From Cryphonectria parasitica EP155 (lineage: Eukaryota > Ascomycota > Sordariomycetes > Diaporthales > Cryphonectriaceae), in assembly GCF_011745365.1 (NCBI RefSeq), contig NW_024468910.1, forward strand, positions 834,068-898,067: a stretch of 64,000 bases of DNA, given 5' to 3'. Position 1 is the stretch's first letter, and each line of letters starts with the position of its first letter. Below are positions 1 through 9,476 of the stretch, in pieces. Made by a program: the position numbers and the translations under genes. The notes under the pieces were generated by a model, which was not told the origin of the DNA, did not search any database, and saw only the letters and a program-made list of their open reading frames with translations.

Positions 1-116
1 TCCTTGTTACTTATAGCTAAAGAATTTGAAAAGTAGGTAGTATTCTTTATATGTATGAGGACCCTTGATTCACTATACTCCACGTCTCACGGACTACCAC
101 TCTGGCTACTATAACA
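1..116 (-). repeat. B1 3' LTR (partial, cut by window edge)
   Basis: Matches the right-hand part of the 319-bp family B LTRs at 49344-49662 and 58910-59228. On the minus strand the LTR would begin TGTTGT; here the plus-strand end is ATAACA, a C-to-T change from ACAACA. The bases just to the right (117 onward, plus-strand gttcttccctagc) read on the minus strand as a purine-rich stretch ending at the LTR, the expected polypurine tract. This fixes B1 as a minus-strand element whose 3' end is at the left. Confidence 0.85.
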
Positions 117-547
117 GTTCTTCCCTAGCAACTTTCTTCCAAAGTTGCAACAAGTCCAATGATATGCTAGATCTGATCAGAGGGAAATGAAGTAAAGAAA
201 TAAAGAATTTATTGCAAACTGCTAAAGGAAATACTGCAAACCAAATCATCTTCTCAATTTAATTCTTATGCTTTTTCTTATTGCTTAAGCTATTATTCAA
301 ATCAATGCAGAAGTATTAGTATTCATCTTCAGTTTATTTATAATATGAGCATAATCTGAATAGATTCTAATGCTAATCTCTTCTCTGTTTCCATCTGCTT
401 TCAAACTCTGCTCGAGCAGCAGTAGCAGCAGCAGTTCTCTTCTGATTCTGCATCCTTACTCGATGAATCCTTTCGCAGTTTGCTTTATACATATCTATCT
501 TAATAATATAATCGAATTCTATTCAGTTCGGAGAACCTACTAAGAGC
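117..547 (-). pseudogene. B1 ORF3, C-terminal segment and 3' untranslated stretch
   Basis: Colinear with 59229-59652 of copy B2. On the minus strand it carries the C-terminal part of ORF3, including a run of Ala codons (GCT/GCA repeats near 415-440) followed by a basic stretch. A likely stop lies at 374-376 (TAG on the minus strand, shared with B2). The frame from there to the LTR (117-373) shows only RIP-type stops, so the true end is uncertain. The segment is cut at 547 by insertion of A1. No known domain recognised. Confidence 0.6.
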
Positions 548-552
548 TTAAT

Positions 553-1003
553 TGTTATAACTCATTCAACATGCAGGTCACAGGATAAGGCTCCACTAAC
601 CAAGGAACCAGGTGTTACGATCCAACGTCGGATACTAAGCAAGCTTACATAACCCGGGATAGGGTTACTAGCGCGACTATGTTGACTATGGATATAATCA
701 ACATATTTGGAGAAATGACTATGAGGAATCGGAACATAGTCAGGATAGTCAGAACTGAAGAGCTGAATATATAAGAACCCGTTTATTACCATTAGATAGA
801 TTCAGTACATAGCTCTTCAGTTGTCAATCTAAGTATCAGTTTACTCTCTCATTCTAATAGCTCCAAAGACAGTAAATACTTGCATTGCTTATTAAGACTT
901 GTACGGTTCCGTATTCAAGGATTTGATACTTCGATATCGCTCTTATTAGCATAAACCCCTTTATATACTTAGGAATCTTCAGATTGCTGCAATGCTTATT
1001 ACA
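553..1003 (+). repeat. A1 5' LTR
   Basis: Begins TGTTATAACTC and ends GCTTATTACA. Contains a TATA box (768-775, TATATAAG). The motif AGTTGTCAA at 819-827 is complementary to the unmutated primer-binding site of family A, so transcription probably starts at or near 819. U3 would then be 553-818 and R-U5 819-1003. Confidence 0.9.
768..775 (+). promoter_or_regulatory. TATA box of A1 LTR promoter
   Basis: TATATAAG, kept in every family A LTR in the window despite RIP (for example 31969-31976 in A4). It lies about 51 bp before the AGTTGTCAA motif that I take as the 5' end of the RNA. Confidence 0.65.
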
Positions 1004-1014
1004 TTTTAATAACT
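1004..1014 (+). promoter_or_regulatory. A1 primer-binding site (RIP-altered)
   Basis: TTTTAATAACT directly after the 5' LTR. Less damaged copies read TTTTGACAACT (A4 at 32203-32213). The core TTGACAACT is the reverse complement of AGTTGTCAA inside the LTR, as expected for Tf1/sushi-type self-priming rather than tRNA priming. In A1 two transitions have broken this match. Confidence 0.55.
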
Positions 1015-1050
1015 CTTGTTCAAGAACGGTTCAGTATTACTTCTTGAGCA

Positions 1051-3168
1051 ATACGGAATATGATAGCTTCTCCAGGAATCTCTTCGTTCTCGCGCGCTCT
1101 CACTCAGGAAGAACTGGTTAACCAGATATATCAGCTTATCCAGCATATCCAGGATCTGCGCGAACAACAGCAGGCTCAGAGCGCTATCATCGCCAATCAA
1201 CAAGCTCAGCTAGCTCAACAAGCTCAGCAGGCACAGTTCACCTCTGCAGCCACTAGTAGCGCTGGAAAAGCATATAAAATAGATAAGCTCGCTATATATA
1301 ATAGCAATCAGAAGATACTGCATGGATTTCTTATTTATTGCAAAGCATACTTTCTGCACTATGCAACTCAGTTTACTAGGAAATCTGAGAAGATTATCCT
1401 TGCAAGAACTTATCTCGAAAAGAATGCTTTCATCTAATATAAGCCTTCTCTATATAACTATCTGAAGCATTAGAACAATTCCGATATGCATACTCAGAGT
1501 ATTAAGGATATATTTGATTCTTTTGAAAGCTTCAAAAAAGCTTTCAAAGAAACTTTTAGCAATTCCAACAAAGAATGCACTATAGCTCAGCAGCTTATGA
1601 ATCTCAAGCAAACCAAATCAGCTTCCGCTTATATAATCAGATTCAAATAGCTCTTAATAAGACTTTTATAAAAAGATAAGAATCTTATAGAATATTACTA
1701 TAAGGAATTCAAAAACGATATTAAGAATGAAATCTTTAAGCAGAATTAGCTAGAGAATTTCGCAATGTTCTCTAATTAAGCAATCTGCATTAATAATTAT
1801 CTATACAAACAATGAATAAAGAAGTTCAAAAAGAAAGAAAGCTAGACTTAAAGATTTTCAGCTAATATAAGCAAGAAATTCTAATACAAGAATAGCAGTT
1901 GATAGAGCAGTATAGCTCAAAGCAGCACTATGCATGCTAATTCCATGAAACTCAACGCTACTAACAAGCAGTATAGCAAGAAAAGCAGCATTACTTGCTA
2001 CAATTGCAACAAACAAGAATACATAGTATACAATTGCTATTAATCCCGAAAGAATAAGTAGCAATTAGTTCAGAAAGAATACTAGATAAATATCGCTTAG
2101 CAATAGAAACTTAATCAACTAAGCAAAAACATTCTCTTAGAGCAAGTATTGAATTCTATTAATTACAGAAGTCTTAGCTGAATATTCTGTTATAATGATA
2201 ACTGCTTAATATATCTTTCGAGTAACAAAGGTTCAGGATGGTTTCCTTAAAAACCTAGGCGCTACAGACAAATAGCAACAGCAGAGCGAGGGTATATGCT
2301 CAGCACAACTATGAGCAGCAATGACTTGGACTGTTCGGGCATCATAGAACAAAGCATTCAAGCATTGGAGGAAGAGCTTAGCAACAGCACTCTCCATCAT
2401 TCCTCATCACTCATACCAAGCACTATAACCAGGAATATGAATAAAGGATGATACTCTCTTAGCTACTGGTACGAACACCTGAACAACACCGAGGACGCTT
2501 CCCAGACAACAGGAGAGTCAGGCCAGAGCGAACAATCTAGCAACCCGCCAGAATCTCCCGTGAATAAGAAACCCAAAAGACTTACAAGAAGATTCTCTTT
2601 CAGCATTGGGTGAAACAAAGAAACAACATAAATTGAATATCTTATCTATAGAATAAAACTAGAGAAACTCTTCATCTGCATTTCCTTGCAAAGCATCAAA
2701 GCATGAGAAAATGAGAATCCTCGAATCAGCTCACTTTATGATTTACATTACGAACTAACATAGATCTTCTGCGCTTATTATAGCTGCAGAATACATTTCT
2801 CAGAGAAGATGCAATACGAATAATTCCCTATCAGAGAACCAGAACAAATCCTTTAAGCTGTTGAAGAACAGAAACTTCACTTCAGAGAAGTTCTCAATAA
2901 GCAGTATAATAATGCATATATCGAGCTATCGAACAATTGTTTCATGCAATGTATAAATAAGAAAGTAGAATAGTAGCAGTACAAGATAATACTCTGTATA
3001 ATTCATATTAATGATAAAGTTTATAACTAGCATTAATAGAAGAAAGATTAGAAGCAATGATGATATAAGCAAAAGCAAGCTAAAAAGCTCGCTTAAGAAG
3101 CAGCGAAGCAAGCTCAGAAAGAGAACAAACAGTTCTCAATAACTCCAAAAGAACAGAATTGCTTGTAA
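1051..3168 (+). pseudogene. gag: A1 gag, RIP-damaged
   Basis: One frame of 706 codons ending at TAA 3166-3168. The N-terminal part is a Gln/Ala-rich, coiled-coil-like stretch (about 1110-1240). A CX2CX4HX4C zinc knuckle lies at 1996-2037, with the His codon now Tyr, a C-to-T change. A Lys/Ala/Gln-rich C-terminus (about 3060-3140) precedes the stop. The ATG at 1060 is ACG or another codon in other copies, so it is a mutation product. The ancestral start may be the ATA at 1051 (ATG before RIP?), but this is not proven. Several in-frame stops, all reachable by single transitions. Confidence 0.8.
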
Positions 3169-6100
3169 AGGAACTGCAGATGATCAGACTGAAACAGTTT
3201 CTATGTAAAGCTTCTAGAACAGATTATGCTTATATTAAGTTCAACATATATATTTAAGAATACAGGTATAGCGCACTATTGAATAGTAATACTTAAGAAA
3301 ACTTTATATTCTTATATATTATCAATCAAGTATAACTATAATGAAAATGAAAGAAGTATTCCTATACTCTCAGCACTGTAAAAGAACAACCTGTTGCTTA
3401 CAACTAAGAAGTAATCGATAAGAAAACTAATCATCTATTTATTTTGATTCAAGAATGAGTAATCAGGATTTCTTTTGATATTACGGATACAGCACAGCAT
3501 AAGCTGATTATAGAGCTTTCATAGCTTAAGAAGCACAATCCTCAAATCGATTGAACTACTAGCCAGATCTCATGGGAATAAGCTGTATCCAGAGAAATAG
3601 TTGCAATCAACAGCGCAGGATCGAAGCTAGTTATTGAAGAATACTCAAGAAGAGGAGCTTCAGACGACTTTACACATACTTTCAAGTCAGCAAGGCTAGC
3701 AGTTCAAGGAGAAGAACTTAGTAACAAGCGAACTCAAACAGTGCTAGAGCGCTAGCAGGTTAGCAAAACAACGGAAGCAAGGCTCTCAGCAAGTCGGTTC
3801 GCTCCGGAGCAACAAGGAAAAGCTTTAGAATGTGAATTGTAGATCCACACAGGAAAAACCTCGAAACCAGGCTCTCGAGCGCTCGGTTCAGCCTGGAGCG
3901 AACGCTTAAGGCCCTCGAAAACGCTATCAGAAAAGAAGCATGCTCAACAGTACCTACTGTTCCTCCAGATAGCAGAAATAGCATATGAACCAGAACCAAT
4001 ACTCGCAAACATACTACGAAAATATCATAAGTTCAAGAAACTATTCCAGAAAGAATTGGAAACAGAACTGCTAGAATATAGCTTATATAATCATAAGATC
4101 CTACTACAAGAAGAAAAACAACTCAAATTCTTCCTCATCTACGGACTAGATAAGGCATAGCTAGAAGCATTCAGAAAGTATCTCGATGAGAATCTCAAAA
4201 AGAAATATATATAATCATTGCAATTATCAGCAGAATATCCTATTCTGTTTATACTCAAAAAAAACAGCAAGCTCAGATTATATATTAACTACTAGCAATT
4301 CAATAATATTATAATCAAAAACCAATATTTATTGCTACTTATCAAGGAATTATAAGATAGACTGCAAGGAGCACAATAGTTTATAGTTCTGAATCTGAAA
4401 GAAGCTTATAATCTAATCAGAGTAAAGAAAGGAAAAGAATAGAAAACTGCTTTCAGAATATGCTATAAATACTACGAATATTTAATCATACTCTTTAGTC
4501 TAACAAATACTCCAGCTTTATTCCAAGAAATAATTAATTATATTCTATATAAGCATCTGAATTAGTTCATTATTGCTTATCTCAATAATATCTTCATTTA
4601 CTCCCGGATACTGGAAGAATATAAGAAATATATGGAAACAGTATTGCAGATGCTTCAAGATGCAAAACTTCTTATAAAATCCGCAAAGAGCTACTTTTAT
4701 ATACAAAAGATTAACTATCTCGAGTTTACAATTAAGCTAGATTGCATCAAGCTACAGAAAGATAAAGTAGAAGCAGTTAGAAATTAGCTAATCTCTAGGA
4801 ATATCAGAGATATTAGATTCTTTCTTAGATACATTAACTTCTATAAGTAGTTTATTAAGAACTATAGCTGAATTATATACTCTCTTACAAATCTTACTAA
4901 GAAGAAGCAGCTCTTCGAATGAATCTTTAAAGCGCAAGAAGCTTTCGATAAGATCATCAGGCATATCATCTCAGAGCTAGTTCTGTATAAAGCAAATCCC
5001 TACAAACCTTTTAAAGTTGAGACTAATACATCAGAATATGCACTCGGAGAATAACTTGGTTAGCAAGATAATCAAAGATGCTTAAGAGTTATAAGCAACT
5101 TTTCGAAAAAGCTAAACAGCTCAGAAGTCAACTACAGAATCCCTAATCAGAAGCTTATAGCAATAGTAAAAGCTTTCGAGAAATAGTAACACTACTTCAT
5201 CAGCGCACAGCATTCGATCACAGTTCACTCAGATCACAAAAACCTAACTATATTCATAATAATCAAAGTCTTGAATAAGCAATAAATCAGATAAGCAGAA
5301 TTCCTCTTACAATTCGACTTCAGAATCATGCACTACAAAAGCTTAGAAAACAAACAAGCAGATACTCTCAGCAGATAATCAGACTATCGAAATGCAGATT
5401 TCTCAAATATATAGAACATCTTTGCTCAAGATGAGTTGGGAAATCTTATCAATGCATACAGAGAGCTGAACGCTGCCTTCAGAATCAGACTTTCAGAAAC
5501 AAATTCAGAATTGATAACTTCAGATAAATAAGATAATTACATCAGAGATATATACAGTATATCAGCATACGAATACTAGAGAGTTAGAGCAACTTATAAA
5601 TGTATCAAAAGATACTAAAGCTTATCAAGCTTTAGAAAAAGAATTAGAAACATTCTATAACAATGCAACAGCTGCAAGAAGAATAAAGCAGAGAGATATA
5701 AGCTTTATAAACTACTGCATTTCTTATTAGTATTTATAATTATTTAGCAATTTATTAGTTTAAACTTTATTATCAAGCTATCTTTCTTATAAGAATTCTT
5801 AACTAAAGTGCAATATAATAGCATTCTAGTAATGATTTGCAGACTAAGCAAGTATGCTTACTTTCTTTCTTATAAGAAAAGCAGTATAGCAGAGGAACTT
5901 GTATATATATTCCTCAGAATGATTATTGCTAACTATAGCATATCAGAAGAAGTAATCTCTAATAGAAATAGGAAGTTTAATTTAAAATTTTAAACTTCGC
6001 TTATAAAATAACTCGAAATATACTATAAAATATTTATAGCATTTTATCTGCAAACAGATGAACAAATGAAAAGAATAAACCAGATTATTAAACAATATCT

Positions 6101-6806
6101 TCAATACTATATTAATCAGAAACAGAATAACTAAATTAATCTATTACTTCTTGCATAGTTCGCTTATAATAGCGCAGATATAAGCATAACAAAGAAATCA
6201 CTATTCTTTATACTCTATAAATATAACTCAACAGCTTATTACGAAGCACTACTAGAAATAGATACAGAAGCTGCAGATAAAAGAGTTAAGAAGATCAAGA
6301 AAGTTCAGAAGAAACTTCAGTTAGAACTACAATTTATTCAAGAATAAATAATACAATATGCAAACTCAAAAAGAATTAAGAGACTAATTCTACAGAAAGA
6401 AAATAAGATTTATTTATTTTGAAAAAACATTAGAATAACCAGATCTAGCAACAAACTTGATTATAAAAAGTTAGAATTATTCAAAATCTTGCAACAGATT
6501 TCTCTGGTTAACTACAAGCTAGCATTATCTCATAGGATAAGAATATACTCAGTTTTCCACATCTCACTACTAGAACTAGCAGCATAAGAAATATCAGAGA
6601 ATGATATAGCAGAGATAGAGAATAATGAATCAGAGTATAAAGTAGAAAAGATTCTCAAGCACAGAAGCACAAATAATACAAGGGAATACCTTATCAAGTG
6701 AAAAGATTACTCAGCGAGCGAAAATTCATGAGAATCACGGAAAAACGTTAAAAATGCTCAGGAAAAGGTAGCTGAGTATTGGAAAAGAAAGAAAGCCAGC
6801 ACCTAA
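3084..6806 (+). pseudogene. pol: A1 pol: protease-RT-RNase H-integrase-chromodomain, RIP-damaged
   Basis: 1241 codons in one frame, opening after an in-frame TAA at 3081-3083 and overlapping gag by 85 nt. Order seen: a protease with LLNSN in place of LLDSG near 3280; RT with YLNN in place of YLDD at 4578-4589; RNase H about 5020-5380 with a DTLSR motif; integrase with CNSC zinc-finger remnant (about 5660) and an RLSKYAYF motif at 5841; then a chromodomain (about 6640-6780) ending in a YWKRK stretch. Catalytic Asp codons have become Asn, which RIP at TpG would produce. Stop TAA at 6804-6806. Confidence 0.88.
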
Positions 6807-7423
6807 GATGATCGCTCCGCCCCGGACCGAGGTTCAGGAGCCTCAGAAACCTCGCTCTTCAGGAAACTCAACCAATCCATCACTGCATTCCTCACATCCA
6901 CGGAATTCCAGTCAAAACCCTCAAAAGAAGAATCCTCAGCTACAGTAGCAGATTTCTCAGCCGCTATAGCCTGTGCTTTAGCAGCAATACGCATCCTCTC
7001 AGCCTTAGCTTCCTCAGCCTCTATACGATCCAGTTCCTCCACACAAGTAATACCACAATGCAGAGCACATTTCATCTTCTCAGACTACATTCGCTTCTAT
7101 TAGCGCAGACAGAGAAGCTCAATCTCCCTCTTCTCGATCTCGTTCTCCAATTTTTGATATTAGATAGCAATATTGCAAAGCTCCTCGGAAGAAGAGCTTA
7201 TAACATCGCACTTGGAGCAGCCCAGTCGAATGCATTCGATACAACGAGAAGAGTCTCCAGAAGACATCTTGCAGAACCTGAAACTACGCTCCTCACAATA
7301 GGAACAAACAGGCATCTCGATAAAATTTTCCAAAAGACGGAAAATCAAGAGATCTCGGTCTTGAGTACTCTTTGGAACGGAAGAAGATTTGCAAATACGG
7401 AATCTGCTGATTCTGCTTAACAT
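6803..7423 (-). pseudogene. A1 antisense ORF: Zn2Cys6-like, coiled coil, acidic tail
   Basis: 207 codons in a single frame with no indel, starting at ATG 7421-7423 (MLSRIS; other copies MSNRIN) and ending at a TAG that overlaps the pol stop by two bases. All six cluster cysteines are present with spacing CX2CX7CX9CX2CX7C. A charged Glu/Lys/Arg stretch follows (about 7060-7150), then an Ala/Glu-rich helix (about 6930-7060). The tail contains GFDWNSVD and DWLSFL. Four stops lie in the coiled-coil part (7076-7160), all of the CAA/CAG/TGG-derived type. Neither family membership nor function is established; the layout resembles a fungal transcription activator. Confidence 0.75.
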
Positions 7424-7515
7424 CTCAATTAGGAAGGCAAGACTATGCATACGGAGGATTTGCCAGAATACTTATAGAAGATTGTTGAGAACAACAACTG
7501 ATAGAAGAAAGATAA

Positions 7516-7966
7516 TGTTATAATTCATCCAATATGCAGATTACAGAATAAAGCCTTACTAATCAAGAAACTAGATATTACAATTCAATATCGGATACTA
7601 AGCAAGCTTACATAATCCGGGATAGAGTTACTAGCGCAATTATGTTAACTATGGATATAGTTAACATATTTGGAGAAATGACTATGAGGAATCGGAACAT
7701 AGTTAGGATAGTCAGAACTGAAGAGCTGAATATATAAGAACCCGTTCATTATCATTAGATAGATTCAGTACATAGCTCTTCAGTTATCAATCTAAGTATC
7801 AGTTTACTCTCTCATTCTGATAGCCCCAAAGGCAGTGAATACTTGCATCGCTTATTAAGACTTGTATGGTTCCGTATTCAAGGATTTGACACTTCAACAT
7901 CGCTCTTGTTAGCATAAACCCCTTCGTATACTTAGGAATCTTCGGATTGCTGCAGTGCTCATTACA
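7516..7966 (+). repeat. A1 3' LTR
   Basis: Same length as the 5' LTR (451 bp). Preceded by a purine-rich tract in the family consensus (GGAGGGAGATGA in A4). The U3 holds a near-perfect inverted repeat at 7641-7668. Immediately followed by the TTAAT duplication. Confidence 0.9.
7641..7668 (+). promoter_or_regulatory. A1 U3 inverted repeat
   Basis: Arms TATGTTAACTAT (7641-7652) and ATAGTTAACATA (7657-7668) are exact reverse complements separated by GGAT. It lies upstream of the TATA box in the part of U3 that differs between family A copies. Possible dimer-binding site; some symmetry could have come from RIP. Confidence 0.45.
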
Positions 7967-7971
7967 TTAAT

Positions 7972-8268
7972 AGAGTTAAGGCTATAAAGCTTATTTCATA
8001 GAAGCATACGAAGCTTCTGAAGTCTATTAGAAAAACTGAGAGATATGATATTGCTGCTTCTCAGTCTCTGATGCAATAGAGCTTCAGTAGCACGTTTAAG
8101 CTTAGCTATTTGCTGCATTAACAGATTGATTATTAGTTCTGAATTGATAAGCATTTCTTAAGATGAAGAGGAGTAAGGATTGATAGGAGTTTCGGATAGG
8201 AGTTGATTTAATTCTGAGCTGATATTATATCCTCTTAATGAATGCAAGATTGGGCTAGCTGGAGCTGT
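7972..8268 (-). pseudogene. B1 ORF3, middle segment
   Basis: Continues B1 after the A1 insertion and aligns with about 59660-59955 of B2. On the minus strand it carries the ORF3 region with motifs ECATEALLHQRL and SELIIN, as seen in B2. Ends at 8268, before the ATTCT duplication made by A2. Confidence 0.65.
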
Positions 8269-8273
8269 ATTCT

Positions 8274-8737
8274 TGTAATGAGCACTGCAGCAATCCGAAG
8301 ATTCCTAAGTACACGAAGGGGTTTATGCTAACAAGAGCGGTGTCAAAGTGTCAAGTCCTTGAATACGGAACCGTACAAGTCCTAATAAGCGATGCAAGTG
8401 TTCACTGCCTTTGGGGCTACTCAGTGTATGAAACTGAATACTTAGATTGACAACTGAAGAGCTATGTACGAGATCTATCTAATGGGAATGAACGTATTCT
8501 TATATATCCAGCTCTTCAGTCCTGTTGGTAGTATTGGTTGTTGGATCCCTTGGATCACCTGGGTGATCCAACTGATTCGGATCACCATGGATCAGCTACT
8601 GATCCATTCTGATCCTGTAACCCTAACCCTTGCTTATGTAAGCCTTAGTCCTTGAGATATTGAATCCTTTCCTATCTTTCCGGATAGTTGTTCCGGATGT
8701 CCTAGCTAGTAACCTACATGTTGAATAGGTCATAACA
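8274..8737 (-). repeat. A2 3' LTR
   Basis: Plus-strand sequence starts TGTAATGAGCACTGC and ends CATAACA. U3 (8540-8630) has repeated GGATCA half-sites and a telomere-like TAACCCTAACCCT at 8618-8630. Confidence 0.92.
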
Positions 8738-8829
8738 TCATCTCCCTTCTATCGATCGTTGTCCCTAATGATCTTCCGTAAGTATTCTGGCAAGTCATTC
8801 GCATACATGATCATGCCTTCCTAATCGAG

Positions 8830-9476
8830 ATGTCGAACAGAATCAACAAATCGCATCCTAGTCATTCGGTGAAAACTCAAGAGCGTTATCGTCTTGCTAA
8901 GCTTATTTCTGCTTTTGATATCGAAATGCCTGCTTGTGCTTATTATCGGGAAACGGGGGCTTTCTATTATTTCGCTGAAAACTCTTCTCGTTGTGAGGAG
9001 TGTATTTCTCTGGATCAAAGCTGTAATACTGGTTGTTTCTCAGCTTCTGCTGGTTGGTTTCTTCATTCCTTGGTATTCTCCGTAGTTACTGATTTTCTTC
9101 TGCAGCGGGGCGTTTGATTCGTGAAAAGCGCAAAGTTTTGAGCGAGGAGGCTGAGGCAGAGTCAGCAAACGCTGCTGCCCTACAAGCCTTGCTAGCGTCG
9201 CAGGCTCGTCTTGATTGTGCACGGAAATAGCGAAGGCTGCTGAAGGAATGTGCTGCAGAAATGATTCGTCGTGGTTTCAATTCCTTGGAAGGGTTTGCTG
9301 ATGAGGAGGATCGCAGTCTTCGTAAAGAGGAGACCCGTCTGATGTCTCAGGGACATCTTGAGGTTATCGACTGGAGTTTCTTAGCTCTTGATTCTAGCGT
9401 ATCTGATTGGCTTTCCCTTCTGAAGAGTGAAACTGCAGCGCCTGATTCTCGCTCCGGGGCGGAGAGGTTGTCTTAG
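8830..9476 (+). pseudogene. A2 antisense ORF with candidate 53-nt intron
   Basis: Starts ATG at 8830 (MSNRINKS), 92 bp inside the 3' LTR, and ends TAG 9474-9476, overlapping the minus-strand pol stop (9473-9475) by two bases. Six-Cys cluster spacing is CX2CX7CX7CX2CX6C, with positions two and three now Tyr. The reading frame changes once. Removing 9053-9105 (GTTGGT donor, CTGAT branch-like motif, pyrimidine-rich TTCTTCTGCAG acceptor) gives a single 198-codon frame. The downstream part is a Glu/Ala/Arg-rich helix and a tail with DWSFLALD and DWLSLL. One stop (TAG) remains near 9229. The coiled-coil part differs in sequence from A1/A3/A4/A7. An old indel instead of an intron is possible. Confidence 0.65.
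9053..9105 (+). other. Candidate spliceosomal intron in A2 antisense ORF
   Basis: T-rich 53-nt segment bounded by GTTGGT and TTCTGCAG, with ACTGAT 12-17 nt upstream of the acceptor. Its removal joins frame 1 to frame 0 and gives Ala followed by GRLIREKRK. Length suits fungal introns. The other five copies have no corresponding frame change. Confidence 0.4.

Larger units (their letters stand above)
553..7966 (+). mobile_element. A1: full-length family A Ty3/chromovirus retrotransposon
   Basis: Two 451-bp LTRs (553-1003 and 7516-7966) start TG and end CA. They are flanked by the 5-bp duplication TTAAT (548-552 and 7967-7971). Removing the element restores a sequence matching the uninterrupted B2 copy near 59650. 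Inside are gag, pol and the antisense ORF. Damage is almost all C/T and G/A transitions. One net feature to note: gag (frame of 1051) and pol (frame of 3084) are in different frames, as in every other copy. The element is nested in B1. Confidence 0.95.

Noticed and set aside
1060..1062. ATG as the gag start in A1
   Set aside because: Other copies have ACG, ACA or ATA here, so the ATG is probably a C-to-T product rather than the ancestral start.
7058..7420. Plus-strand 120-aa ORF in A1 (similar at 23220-23633 and 38352-38624)
   Set aside because: It is opposite the conserved antisense ORF, extends past the pol stop, and has no consistent frame among copies.
8464..8655. 63-aa ORF inside the A2 LTR (also 15473-15664) with many Ile/Trp/Pro residues
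   Set aside because: Made by the GGATCA repeat array read in one frame. It is confined to the LTR.
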